Below the pieces are notes generated by a model. It worked only from the letters and a program-made list of their open reading frames with translations. It did no database searches and was not told the DNA's origin. Shown one piece after another: positions 29,064 through 38,702 of a stretch of 64,000 nt of DNA (position 1 is the stretch's first letter; every line of letters starts with the position of its first letter). The translations under genes were made by a program, and so were the position numbers. Source of the stretch: JAGLHV01 sp023143305 [NCBI: Clostridia bacterium] (GTDB lineage Bacteria > CBDUZB01 > JAGLHV01); the NCBI GenBank assembly GCA_030637025.1, contig DAOVVV010000001.1, positions 60,955-124,954 of the forward strand, written 5' to 3'.

Positions 29064-29255
29064 TTAATCTTCTTCTATTTTTATTGCTTCCATAGGACAA
29101 TTTTCTGCGGCTTCCTTACAACACTCTTCCTGACCTTCCGGAACATTTTCCGTTTTTACCAGTACAGTGCTTCCTTCCATATCAAATAAATCACTGCATG
29201 TGTCAATACAAAGCCCACACCCCGTACACAAGTCTTCAATAATCTTAACCTTCAT
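29064..29255 (-). CDS. Ferredoxin, single 4Fe-4S cluster type
   Basis: The 63-aa acidic protein has CTGCGLCIDTC as the cluster motif and a distal CPMEAI. Two further cysteines in EECCKEA lie between. The layout matches small monocluster ferredoxins. It could supply electrons to the radical SAM enzymes nearby (inference). AAGGAGG precedes the ATG, and a promoter lies upstream. Confidence 0.92.
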   Translation of the reverse strand: MKVKIIEDLCTGCGLCIDTCSDLFDMEGSTVLVKTENVPEGQEECCKEAAENCPMEAIKIEED

Positions 29256-29308
29256 TTCAACTGCCTCCTTTTTTTAAATTTATATTATTACTTCTTAAAC
29301 TGTTTTGT

Positions 29309-29338
29309 ATTTTAATATAATTATCGTTTTTATGTCAA
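29309..29338 (-). promoter_or_regulatory. Sigma70-like promoter for ferredoxin gene
   Basis: On the minus strand, TTGACA (29333-29338), an 18-nt spacer and TAAAAT (29309-29314) lie about 55 nt before the ferredoxin ATG in the spacer after the 129-aa gene. Confidence 0.45.
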
Positions 29339-29381
29339 TATAAAATTATAAAAATTTAATTTTTTACTTATTTTTAGGTTT

Positions 29382-29771
29382 CTAAAAAAATTTTAAAAAC
29401 CTTTTAAAAAAACTTATTTTTTCCTTTTTTATGATCTTTACTTTATCTTGCAAGCAAAGACAAGACAGACCTACTACCCGGGGACTAAATCTAGTATAAA
29501 CTTTAACATTATCCTGGTCAATTTCTATTTTATCGACGGCAATAGTTAAAGGAACAATTTCTTCTTCCTTTTTTCCTCCCAATAAATGTGCAAGATACTG
29601 AGCAATATCACGTTGATCTACAATCTTTGCTAAAACTAAATTTCCCTTTTTCAATTTATGAGAAATAACACCCTCCATCGAGATCGAATCTGCTAAAACT
29701 AATTCTGTTTCTAAAAATACAGTCGCATCCTGAGGGATAACTGATGAATTATTTTTTGTTTCTTTTTCCAT
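29382..29771 (-). CDS. Unknown 129-aa protein
   Basis: The protein is soluble and has no family I recognise. Hydrophobic beta-type segments (TVFLETELVLADSISMEGVI, NLVLAKIVDQRDIAQYLAHLL) precede a C-terminal CLCLQDKVKIIKKEKISFFKRFLKFF. That basic amphipathic tail could associate with the membrane. It lies 40 nt after xerC. The layout resembles a small beta-barrel binding domain, but I would not assign a function. Confidence 0.6.
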   Translation of the reverse strand: MEKETKNNSSVIPQDATVFLETELVLADSISMEGVISHKLKKGNLVLAKIVDQRDIAQYLAHLLGGKKEEEIVPLTIAVDKIEIDQDNVKVYTRFSPRVVGLSCLCLQDKVKIIKKEKISFFKRFLKFF

Positions 29772-29811
29772 TTTCTTTTAACCTTTTTTGAATTAATATT
29801 AATTATTAAAT

Positions 29812-30705
29812 TTAAGCCCTTGGATGAGCTTTTTCATAAATTTTTTTTATTTTCGTTGTAGTTAAATGAGTATAAATCTGGGTAGTTGATATATTAACAT
29901 GTCCCAGCATTTCCTGTACCGCCCGTAAATCACATCCTGCATTCAATAAATGAGTAGCAAAAGTATGCCGTAAAGTATGAGGTGTTATACATTTATTTAT
30001 CCCTGTTAACTTAATATAATGATTAATCACACGACAAACACTCCTGGTTGTAAGTCTTCCTCCTCTTGCGTTAATAAAAAAGGCACTATGGAAAATTTTC
30101 TTTTTACTAAGATATTTTTCCCGCAATGGCAAATATCGGGTTAAAATTTTTAAAGCAATACTACCAATAGGAATCAGACGTTGCTTTCTCCCTTTTCCTG
30201 AAACCTTTATCATTTCTCCTAAAAAATCCAAATCCTGCACATTTAAAAACACCAATTCACTTACCCTCATTCCTGTAGCATAAAGAGTCTCCATCATTGC
30301 TTTATCTCTTAACTCTAAAAAAGTAGTTTCTTTTGGTATTTCAAGTAATATTTTTACTTCTTCTTCATCCAAAAAAACAGGTATTCTTCTTTCTATTCGC
30401 GGACTTCTTATGTTAATAAACGGGTTTTTATCTACTATTTTTTCCCGGACTAAAAAAGAAAAAAAAGACCTTAAAACTGAAAGTTTCCGTTTTATACTGG
30501 ATTTTTCATATCCATCATTTTGTAAGATAGATAAATAATTTCGTATATGCAAACGATTTATCTGCCGGACTTCAGAAACCTCCATTTTAGTTAATATATC
30601 AAACCCCTGCCTTAAATCGATTTTATAATTTTGTATCGTATAAGAAGAAGCATTTTTTTCTACTTGCAAATGAAGAACAAAATCCTTAATATGTTCTTCT
30701 ATCAT
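29812..30705 (-). CDS. xerC: Tyrosine recombinase XerC/XerD
   Basis: The product is about 297 aa. The N-terminal SAM-like core-binding domain (about 1-90) is followed by the catalytic domain with YATGMRVSELV (Arg), HTLRHTFATHLLNAG (HxxR) and the nucleophile in ISTTQIYTHL. It resolves chromosome dimers at dif. The start at 30705 (MIEEHIKDF) overlaps the topA stop as ATGA with AGGAG upstream; the longer frame is the 3' end of topA. C or D type cannot be decided. Confidence 0.92.
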   Translation of the reverse strand: MIEEHIKDFVLHLQVEKNASSYTIQNYKIDLRQGFDILTKMEVSEVRQINRLHIRNYLSILQNDGYEKSSIKRKLSVLRSFFSFLVREKIVDKNPFINIRSPRIERRIPVFLDEEEVKILLEIPKETTFLELRDKAMMETLYATGMRVSELVFLNVQDLDFLGEMIKVSGKGRKQRLIPIGSIALKILTRYLPLREKYLSKKKIFHSAFFINARGGRLTTRSVCRVINHYIKLTGINKCITPHTLRHTFATHLLNAGCDLRAVQEMLGHVNISTTQIYTHLTTTKIKKIYEKAHPRA

Positions 30706-32819
30706 TCTCCTGTCGTCCTTTCTGAATTTAATTGCTTTCGATAAGTACACCCTTTTTGGACACACTTAAGATAGTTCTCTTTTTTAGATGCTTTTTTAAT
30801 TAAATATTTTGCACCGCATAAAGGACAAGGTTCTAATACCGGTTTATCCCAGGAAATAAAATGACATTGGGGATAATTAGAACAACCATAAAATACTCGT
30901 TTGCGGTGACTGATACGCTCAATTACAAACCCTTCACAAAGAGGGCAATTAACCCCTGCTTTTTTTAAAATAGCTTCCGTATGCTTACATTTCGGAAAAG
31001 AAGAACAAGCTAAAAACTCTCCAAAACGTCCTTGTTTAATAACCATCATTGAACCGCAATCTTTACACTTTTTATCAGTTGGTTTTGTCGGTATTTTTAT
31101 TTTTACAATTTCTTTTTCCGCAATACTTAAGGTTTTCTCAAAAGGTTCATAGAAATCTTCCAATAGTTTTATCCATTTACCCTTGCCTTGCGCAATTCCA
31201 TCTAAATCGGTTTCCATTTGGGCGGTAAAGCTAATATCTACAATTTTAGGAAAATATTTGACCAGTAAATCATTAACCATAACACCTATTTTTTCCGGGA
31301 AAAAGCGTTTTTCAATCAATCTTACATAGTCCCGGGAAAGAATCGTATTTATTGTTGGGGCATAAGTAGATGGCCTCCCTATGCCATGTTTTTCAAGTGT
31401 TTTAATTAAGCTGGCTTCATTATAACGAGGAGGAGGCTGTGTAAAGTGCTGCTCCGGTATCAATTTTAACAAAGATAATTCCTCATTTACCTGGAGAGGG
31501 GGAAGCAAGTATTCTCTTTCTTTTTTATTAGTATCGGTTGTTGTTGTATATGCTCTATTAAAACCTTCAAAGCGAATAACCTGTCCTGAAGCATGAAAAA
31601 GATAATTTTTAGCCTGAATATCAACTCCCGTCATATCAATTATCGCATCAGCCATTTGGCTGGCCAAAAATCGTTGCCAGATTAAACTGTAAAGTTTAAA
31701 TTGATAACTGTCCAAATGTTCTTTAATTGTTTCCGGAGCTCTAAAAACAGAAGTCGGCCTAATAGCTTCATGTGCTTCCTGGGCTCCTTTACTTTTCGTT
31801 TTATAAATTCGTTGCTTTGCAGGTAAATACTCCTTTCCATATTTTGCTCCAATATAATCCATTGCTTCTTTTCTCGCAGAAACAGCTACATTTAAAGAGT
31901 CGGTACGCATATAAGTAATTAAACCCTCATGCTCGTCTTTCCCTAAATTAATTCCCTCATAAAGTTGTTGAGCTATTCTCATAGTCCGTTGAGCAGAAAA
32001 AGATAATTTTTGCCATGCTTCCTGTTGTAATGTGCTGGTAGTAAAAGGTGGATGGGGTTTTTGTTTTTTCTCTTTTTTAGTAATTTTTACTATCTTATAA
32101 ACCGCACCGGAAAGATCTGCAATAATTTCTAACGCTTGTTTATTATTAGCAATTCCTAATTTTTCGTATTTTTTCCCCTGCCTGGATATTAATAAAGCAT
32201 TTAATTCTTCTTCTTTCTCCGGTTTTTTAAGATTTGCTTTGATTGTCCAATATTCCTGAGCTTTAAACGCCTCTATTTCTTTTTCCCTATCTACAATCAA
32301 GCGTAAAGCAACTGATTGAACTCTACCTGCAGAAAGTCCTTTTCTTATTTTTTTACCTAATAACGGGCTTAATTTATATCCAACCAAACGGTCTAAAATT
32401 CGCCGTGCTTGTTGAGCATTTACTAAATGCATATCGATTTGCCGTGGATTTTTGATAGACTTTTCTATTGCCTGTTTAGTTATTTCGTGAAAAACAATTC
32501 GTTTAATTTTCTCAGAGGGAATGCCTATTGATTCAATTAAATGCCAGCCAATTGCTTCCCCTTCCCTATCCTGATCAGTAGCAATATAAACTTCTACGAC
32601 CTGTTTAACTATTTTTTGTAATTCTTTTACAATTTTGGATTTACCCTTGATAATTTGATAAGTGGGTTTAAACTTTTTTTCAACATCTACTCCTAATTTC
32701 CTCACGGGTAAATCCCGTACATGCCCCAATGAATTTTTTACTACATAGCTCCCACCTAAAAACCGATTAATTGTTTTCGCTTTAGTAGGTGATTCCACAA
32801 TAACTAAAATTTTTTTCAA
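30702..32819 (-). CDS. topA: DNA topoisomerase I TopA
   Basis: The 705-aa protein is a type IA topoisomerase. The Toprim domain starts ILVIVESPTKAKTINRFLG and has ATDQDREGEAIGWHL. The catalytic tyrosine lies in LITYMRTDS. The C-terminus (about 575-700) carries three CxxC zinc-ribbon modules (CKDC, CPLC, CPLC). It relaxes negative supercoils. It sits in a coupled dprA / 70-aa / topA / xerC run with overlapping starts and stops. Confidence 0.97.
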   Translation of the reverse strand: MKKILVIVESPTKAKTINRFLGGSYVVKNSLGHVRDLPVRKLGVDVEKKFKPTYQIIKGKSKIVKELQKIVKQVVEVYIATDQDREGEAIGWHLIESIGIPSEKIKRIVFHEITKQAIEKSIKNPRQIDMHLVNAQQARRILDRLVGYKLSPLLGKKIRKGLSAGRVQSVALRLIVDREKEIEAFKAQEYWTIKANLKKPEKEEELNALLISRQGKKYEKLGIANNKQALEIIADLSGAVYKIVKITKKEKKQKPHPPFTTSTLQQEAWQKLSFSAQRTMRIAQQLYEGINLGKDEHEGLITYMRTDSLNVAVSARKEAMDYIGAKYGKEYLPAKQRIYKTKSKGAQEAHEAIRPTSVFRAPETIKEHLDSYQFKLYSLIWQRFLASQMADAIIDMTGVDIQAKNYLFHASGQVIRFEGFNRAYTTTTDTNKKEREYLLPPLQVNEELSLLKLIPEQHFTQPPPRYNEASLIKTLEKHGIGRPSTYAPTINTILSRDYVRLIEKRFFPEKIGVMVNDLLVKYFPKIVDISFTAQMETDLDGIAQGKGKWIKLLEDFYEPFEKTLSIAEKEIVKIKIPTKPTDKKCKDCGSMMVIKQGRFGEFLACSSFPKCKHTEAILKKAGVNCPLCEGFVIERISHRKRVFYGCSNYPQCHFISWDKPVLEPCPLCGAKYLIKKASKKENYLKCVQKGCTYRKQLNSERTTGE

Positions 32820-33028
32820 TTTAAAAGCTCACCACTTTCTTTAACTTTCTTCTTTTGTTCAATATAGCCGATAAGCGTACGAATAAAAATATCTTCCATT
32901 TCCTCGGCTTCATATTTTTCTCTTCCATCACATCCTTCACATCCTTTTTTTCCGCACTCATAAAAATCTATTATTCCTTCTGTTTCTTCTTCAAGAAATT
33001 CACTTATTACTTTAGAACGTTCATCCAT
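32816..33028 (-). CDS. Small acidic protein with a CxxxxCxxC motif
   Basis: The 70-aa protein is rich in Glu and Lys and has a central ECGKKGCEGCDG, suggesting a metal or Fe-S site. It starts immediately after dprA with AAGGAG upstream, and its stop overlaps the topA ATG, so it is a real translationally coupled gene. I do not recognise a family. Confidence 0.65.
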   Translation of the reverse strand: MDERSKVISEFLEEETEGIIDFYECGKKGCEGCDGREKYEAEEMEDIFIRTLIGYIEQKKKVKESGELLN

Positions 33029-34174
33029 TTAAAACTCCTTTCTAACAAACATTTTACCTGAAATTTGTGTTATTAATCCCTTTATTTCCATAAACATTAA
33101 AGAGGAAGAAATATCCTTAACCGGAAAATTACATTTTTGAACAATCGTATCAATGGCTATTGGTTCCCACCAAACACAATCATAAATTTTTTGTTCTTTC
33201 TGATTTAAAGAACAAACTGAATTTTGGGTTGTTTTCTTTGAATTCAATTTTAAATCGGAAATTCCTTTATTTTCTGATAAAAGCCGATTCGAAATTTCAG
33301 AAAAAACCTTTATTTCTTCAATCACATCAGCAATGGTCCCAACCAGCTTTGCACCTGTTTTGATTAAGTTATGCGGTCCCTGGCTATATTTGCTGAATAT
33401 GTTTCCCGGAACAGCAAAAACCTCTCTTCCTTGTTGAAGAGCTAAATCAGCAGTAATCAATGCTCCGCTTTTCTCTCTCGCTTCCACAATAACAGTCCCT
33501 AAACTTAATCCACTGATAATTCGATTGCGAATAGGAAAATTAGGCCGCAGGGGTAAAGATGCCATTGAAAATTCCGAAATCAACGCTCCCTGCTGAGAAA
33601 TAAGCAATTCCAAATCTTTATTTTCTCTCGGATAAATTACAGATAACCCACTTCCTAATACAGCAACAGTTCGTCCTCCGCCGGCGATCGCTCCCTTATG
33701 AGCATGGGTATCAATTCCCCTGGCTAATCCACTTACTACGGTTATATCCAACGCAGCTAAATCACGGCTTATTTTTTCAGCAACTGTTTTACCATAAGGA
33801 GTTGCTTTGCGCGATCCTACAATGGAAATAGAAAGATTATCTTTAAATAAAAAATCCCCTTTTACATAGAGAAGAAACGGGGGATCATAAATTGATTTTA
33901 AATTAACAGGATAATCACGATCTTCGAAAGTAACTATTTTTATTTTATTTTCTTCAATTAATTTTAATTCAGCATCAATATCAATATTCTTTAAACTGTT
34001 CCATATAGTTAACGCTTTTTTTCTGCTTAATCCTTCAACCTGTTCTACTTCACTTAAAGAAGATGCTACAACATTCGCAGGAGTAGAAAAATATCCCATC
34101 AATTTTTGAAAGCAAATGGGTCCTATTTCCGGAACCATTTTAAGTTTAACCCAGTCTATTTTTTCTTTTTCCAT
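33029..34174 (-). CDS. dprA: DNA-processing protein DprA
   Basis: The 381-aa protein has an N-terminal HhH/SAM-like region, the Rossmann DprA core (ISIVGSRKATPYGK, VSGLARGIDTHAHKGAI, GSGLSVIYPREN, IISGLSLGTVIVEA) and a C-terminal winged-helix region (residues about 315-381). It loads RecA on incoming single-stranded DNA. Together with the type IV pilus locus it fits natural transformation. Confidence 0.95.
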   Translation of the reverse strand: MEKEKIDWVKLKMVPEIGPICFQKLMGYFSTPANVVASSLSEVEQVEGLSRKKALTIWNSLKNIDIDAELKLIEENKIKIVTFEDRDYPVNLKSIYDPPFLLYVKGDFLFKDNLSISIVGSRKATPYGKTVAEKISRDLAALDITVVSGLARGIDTHAHKGAIAGGGRTVAVLGSGLSVIYPRENKDLELLISQQGALISEFSMASLPLRPNFPIRNRIISGLSLGTVIVEAREKSGALITADLALQQGREVFAVPGNIFSKYSQGPHNLIKTGAKLVGTIADVIEEIKVFSEISNRLLSENKGISDLKLNSKKTTQNSVCSLNQKEQKIYDCVWWEPIAIDTIVQKCNFPVKDISSSLMFMEIKGLITQISGKMFVRKEF

Positions 34175-34266
34175 TTTATTTTTTTAAGACAAAACTTTTT
34201 TTATAGTATAAAAATTTCTTTCGAAAGTCAAGAAAAATAAACTACCCCCCAGCTTGCTGCGGAGAA

Positions 34267-37266
34267 CTAAGCCGTAACGAGTTTTTCTTCCCGATGAAGC
34301 CTGACAGAAATAAGTTTAGAAACCCCAAATTCTTCCATAGTAACACCGTATAAAACGTCAGCTATTTCCATTGTTTTCTTATTATGAGTAATTATACTAA
34401 ACTGAGTTTTTGAAGAAAAATCTTTAAGTAAATGTATAAAACGAACTAAATTAGCATCATCAAGAGGAGCATCTACCTCATCAAAAACACAAAAAGGAGA
34501 AGGTTTTACCAGATAAAAAGCAAATAAAAGAGAAATTGCTGTTAATGCCTTTTCCCCTCCCGATAAAAGTGAAATGTTCTGTAATTTTTTACCCGGTGGT
34601 TGTACAATAATATCTATCCCTGATTCTAAAATATCATTTTCATTAGTTAAAACTAAATCTGCCTCTCCTCCTTCAAATAAATTCTTAAATACCTCTTTAA
34701 AATGTTCGCGGATTTTTCCAAAAACTTCTCTAAAACTAGTCTTAGTAGTAACATCCACCTTGTTTATAACCTGGTGTAAATCTTTTTTCGCCTTTAGTAA
34801 ATCTTCTTGTTGATTATTTAAAAAATCCCATCTTTCCTGTAAACGACCGTATTCTTCCGGTGCGGCCAGATTTACCATGCCTAAAGATTCTACTTTTCGT
34901 TTTAAACTTTCAATCTCAGCTTCCGAAACTTCTACCTCAGGACAATAAGTATTTGCCTCATTTCTATCTAAGTGATAATCCTTTTTAAATTTATTCCCAA
35001 TGGCTTCAATTTCCATCCGGGTACGCATATTCTGCAATTCAAACTGATGTAATTGTTCTTGTGTTTTATTAGAAGATACTCTGATTGATTTTAAATCTTC
35101 CTCTTCTTTTTTTAATTGTTGGTTTATTTCAAATTTTACCGATTGAATATCCTTTAATCTTTCATTCAAGCTGTCTTTTTCTTTATAAAAGTTCTCGATT
35201 TTGCCATCCTCTGCTCCTTTAGTTCCCTCTAATTCTTCCTTTCGTTTATCAAAATACGCCAATTCGCTTTGTTTATTCTTAATTTGATTTTGCAATATAT
35301 TCTCTTCTACTTTAAATCTTTTTATGTCTTTTTTGAAGTTTTCTACTCTTTCAATGTTTCTGGAAACTTCTGTTTTTAACAAAATCATTTCTTCTTGGAG
35401 AATTTTATAAGTATTTTTCTTTTTTTCTAAATCTTCCTCTATTAACTCTATGTTTTCTTCTGTTTCTTTTTCTTTCTTTTCATATTCGGTGAATTCCTGT
35501 TTTAATTCTGCACCCACGTTTTCCTTGCTTGAAATTTCTTTATCCAGATTTTCTTTTTCCCGCGAAATTGCTTCTAATTCTACTAAAAGCAATTTATTTT
35601 CTTTTTCTTTTTGTTCTCTGTCTTTTTGGAGTTTGGTGAGAAATATTTTTTCTTCTTCTATTTTAGGCAATTTATCCTGCTCAAATTGCAGTGTTTCATC
35701 TAATTGTTTGGAAATACTTATTATTTGGTCTAATAGTGCTGTGATTTCTCTTAATTTTTTCTCTATTTCCGATACATCATAGTTTTGTATATTTTCCTGT
35801 AGATTTACCACTGCTTCTTTTAGTTGTAACATCTGTTCTTTGCTTTCTTTTGATGCTAAGTCTTTATCTTTTTTATCAATCAGCATCAATTTTTTCTGCT
35901 CGGCAAATGATTTTAATATTTTTTCCTTTTCATCAATTAATTGCTGGATTTTATATTCTTCCTGTTCTATTAATTGCTTTTGTTTTTCTTTATTTGTTTT
36001 ATCCTCTAATAGTTTTTCTCTTTTCATTTTAAAATTTTCCAGATATATTTCTGAAGCGGAAATTTTATTTTCAACTTGAGATTTTTGAGTTAATAAATTT
36101 ATTATTTCTTCTTTGCCCGCCCTAAAGCGATTATCCAATTCTTTTAATTGTTCTTCTGCCTTTCTGAAACTATCTTCTTTCTGGGAATTTTTTTCTCCTT
36201 CCTGAGAAGTTTTTCCCTGATAAAAATTAAAATCTTCTTCCGTCTTTTTTAATGAAGCTACTAAATCTCCCAGTCTCTCCTGAAATTCTTTGATTTCTTT
36301 TGAATTATTCTCTTTTCTTGAAATTAATTCTTCCTGTCGAATTCGATGCGACTGAATTTTGTCTTCCAAATGAATAATTTCCGAAGATTTTCTGAAAACT
36401 TCTTCCTGAACACTTAAGATGTCTTTTTCTTTACCGGTTAATTCTGTTTGCAGAGAAACTATACAAGCTTCTTTTTGAGTTATCTTTGTATTAATTCCCT
36501 GGGTTTCCTGACCGAAATTTTGTAGTTGTACTGCTTCTTCCTTTTGTTGTTGTTCAAGTTTTTTTAAGTTTTGTACTAAAAAACCAACTTCTATTTTTTT
36601 TAATTCCTCTTTATGCTTTTGAAATTGACGGGCTTTTCTCGCTTGATAATCCAAAGAACCGATTTGTCGTTTAACTTCACTCATTATATCCTGCAACCGC
36701 TCAAGATTTTGCTCTGTCTTTTCTATTTTTCGCAAAGCTTCTTCTTTGCGGGATTTATATTTGGTAATCCCTGCTGCTTCTTCAAAAATCAATCGCCTTT
36801 CTTCCGGTTTCGCATTAATGATAAATTCTACTTTCCCCTGCTCGATTAAGGAATAACTATCTACCCCTAAACCTGTATCCATAAACAATTCAGTAATATC
36901 CTTTAATCTACAACGGATTTTATTAATATAATACTCACTCTCCCCGGAACGAAACAAACGACGCATAATATTTACTTCTTTATAATCAACAGGAAGAATA
37001 TTCTGTGAATTATCCAGTGTAAGAGACACCTCTGCCATACTCAAAGGCTTTCTGCTGCGAGAACCATTAAAAATGACATCTTCCATCCGTTTTCCCCGTA
37101 ACTGATGAGTGCTTTGTTCTCCCATAACCCATTTTATTGCATCTACAACATTTGTTTTTCCGCAGCCATTGGGCCCTACAACAGCAGTAATACCCGGCTC
37201 AAATTTTATCTTTAACCTATCGGCAAAAGACTTAAATCCGAAAATTTCCAATTTTTTAAAGTACAC
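34267..37266 (-). CDS. smc: Chromosome partition SMC protein, apparently hingeless
   Basis: The 999-aa protein has an N-terminal ATPase head (FGFKSFADRL, Walker A GPNGCGKT at 31-38). The C-terminal head has the ABC signature LLSGGEKALTAISLLFA and Walker B CVFDEVDAPLDD. Between about 170 and 840 the sequence is unbroken K/E/Q-rich coiled coil. I see no globular Gly-rich hinge of the usual form (GVxGxVxDLI), and the length is 150-200 aa below normal SMCs. A GTG start follows AGGAG. Nearest neighbours are tyrS and dprA. Confidence 0.88.
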   Translation of the reverse strand: MYFKKLEIFGFKSFADRLKIKFEPGITAVVGPNGCGKTNVVDAIKWVMGEQSTHQLRGKRMEDVIFNGSRSRKPLSMAEVSLTLDNSQNILPVDYKEVNIMRRLFRSGESEYYINKIRCRLKDITELFMDTGLGVDSYSLIEQGKVEFIINAKPEERRLIFEEAAGITKYKSRKEEALRKIEKTEQNLERLQDIMSEVKRQIGSLDYQARKARQFQKHKEELKKIEVGFLVQNLKKLEQQQKEEAVQLQNFGQETQGINTKITQKEACIVSLQTELTGKEKDILSVQEEVFRKSSEIIHLEDKIQSHRIRQEELISRKENNSKEIKEFQERLGDLVASLKKTEEDFNFYQGKTSQEGEKNSQKEDSFRKAEEQLKELDNRFRAGKEEIINLLTQKSQVENKISASEIYLENFKMKREKLLEDKTNKEKQKQLIEQEEYKIQQLIDEKEKILKSFAEQKKLMLIDKKDKDLASKESKEQMLQLKEAVVNLQENIQNYDVSEIEKKLREITALLDQIISISKQLDETLQFEQDKLPKIEEEKIFLTKLQKDREQKEKENKLLLVELEAISREKENLDKEISSKENVGAELKQEFTEYEKKEKETEENIELIEEDLEKKKNTYKILQEEMILLKTEVSRNIERVENFKKDIKRFKVEENILQNQIKNKQSELAYFDKRKEELEGTKGAEDGKIENFYKEKDSLNERLKDIQSVKFEINQQLKKEEEDLKSIRVSSNKTQEQLHQFELQNMRTRMEIEAIGNKFKKDYHLDRNEANTYCPEVEVSEAEIESLKRKVESLGMVNLAAPEEYGRLQERWDFLNNQQEDLLKAKKDLHQVINKVDVTTKTSFREVFGKIREHFKEVFKNLFEGGEADLVLTNENDILESGIDIIVQPPGKKLQNISLLSGGEKALTAISLLFAFYLVKPSPFCVFDEVDAPLDDANLVRFIHLLKDFSSKTQFSIITHNKKTMEIADVLYGVTMEEFGVSKLISVRLHREEKLVTA

Positions 37267-37423
37267 TTTTTAAACTCCTTACCAAAATATGTCTAAATTT
37301 AATATATTTTGTTATTTTAGCATTTTTCCTTTCATTTTTCAAGAAAAAACCTTCCGTAAAGCCCTTCATCTTTTATTCCGCCAATACAATTGCCCTTGTT
37401 CTCCCTATTAACAACCACCATAT

Positions 37424-38593
37424 TTACAACGGAACTATTTTCTTAAAACTGCGTTTTCCCACCTGAAGTATATATTCCTTATCCATGATTAAATCAAGAT
37501 TTTCATCTTCTATCTTTTTTTGATTTACTTTTACCCCTCCCTGCCTAATTAATCTTTTAGCCTCATTCTTGCTTTTAACTAAGTTTGCTTTTAATAACAT
37601 GTCTATAATCCATATCGTTTTTTCTTTTATTTCAATTTCTTCTATATCCCGGGGTATTTCCTTGGAAACAAAAATTTTTTCAAAATCTTTTTCCGACTGA
37701 GAAGATATGTTTTGGTCATAAAACATGGCAACAATATGTTTGGCCAGATTTCTCTTAGCATCCCGCGGATGCTGTCCTTTCACCTCTCCCAACGAAATAT
37801 CAGTCAATAATTGATAATATTTCAACATTAACTCATCAGAAATAGACATAATTTTACCAAACATATCCTGAGGGGAATCCGTAACTCCTATATAATTATT
37901 CAAGCTCTTACTCATTTTTTTTACCCCGTCAGTGCCTTCCAAAAGAGGTAAAGTAATTACTATCTGTGGTTCCTGCCCAAAATCACGTTGTAATTCCCTT
38001 CCTACTAAAAGATTAAATTTCTGGTCTGTTCCCCCTATTTCCACATCCGCCTTCAACTCTACCGAATCAAAGCCCTGAAGTAATGGATAGATGAATTCTA
38101 ATATGGTAATATCGGTATTTTGCTTGTAGCGTTTAGAAAAATCCGCCCGTGCCAGCATTTGAGCTACTGTATAATGTGCGGATAATTTTATCATATCTTC
38201 CAGACTCCAGTGATTAAACCACTGGCTGTTAAGAATCAGTTTGGTGCGGCTTTTATCCAGTATTTTAAAAATCTGGTCGGCGTAAGTTTTTGTGTTTTCT
38301 ATTATCTTTTCTTTGGTTACCGGTTTTCTGGTCTCGGATTTACCCGAGGGGTCCCCTATTTGAGCAGTAAAATCACCAATAATAAACAAAATTTCATGGC
38401 CCAGTTCTTGAAATTGCTTTAATTTCCGTAAAATTACTACATGCCCAAGATGAATATCCGGGGCAGTGGGATCCGCTCCGAATTTTATGCGTAACGGTTT
38501 TTCTCTGTTTAGTTTTTTAATTAATTCTTCCTCGGGAATAATTTCTACTGTATTTTTCCTTATTTTTTCCAATATTTTTTCTTCTTTTTTCAT
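37424..38593 (-). CDS. tyrS: Tyrosyl-tRNA synthetase TyrS
   Basis: The 389-aa class I synthetase has the HIGH-type motif PDIHLGHVVILRKL, a GGTDQKFNLLVGRELQ tyrosine/tRNA-binding segment, the KMSKS loop VKKMSKSLNNYI, and a C-terminal S4 RNA-binding domain (about 325-389). It belongs to the TyrZ-like branch by length and motifs. Confidence 0.95.
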   Translation of the reverse strand: MKKEEKILEKIRKNTVEIIPEEELIKKLNREKPLRIKFGADPTAPDIHLGHVVILRKLKQFQELGHEILFIIGDFTAQIGDPSGKSETRKPVTKEKIIENTKTYADQIFKILDKSRTKLILNSQWFNHWSLEDMIKLSAHYTVAQMLARADFSKRYKQNTDITILEFIYPLLQGFDSVELKADVEIGGTDQKFNLLVGRELQRDFGQEPQIVITLPLLEGTDGVKKMSKSLNNYIGVTDSPQDMFGKIMSISDELMLKYYQLLTDISLGEVKGQHPRDAKRNLAKHIVAMFYDQNISSQSEKDFEKIFVSKEIPRDIEEIEIKEKTIWIIDMLLKANLVKSKNEAKRLIRQGGVKVNQKKIEDENLDLIMDKEYILQVGKRSFKKIVPL

Positions 38594-38702
38594 AATTTCT
38601 CCTATATTTTTATAATAAAATTAATTTTTAAAGATTATACAAAATTATCCCTGATTAGGCAAGAATTAGCTTTTTTAAGTAGTGTCAAAACGGCAACTGC
38701 CC

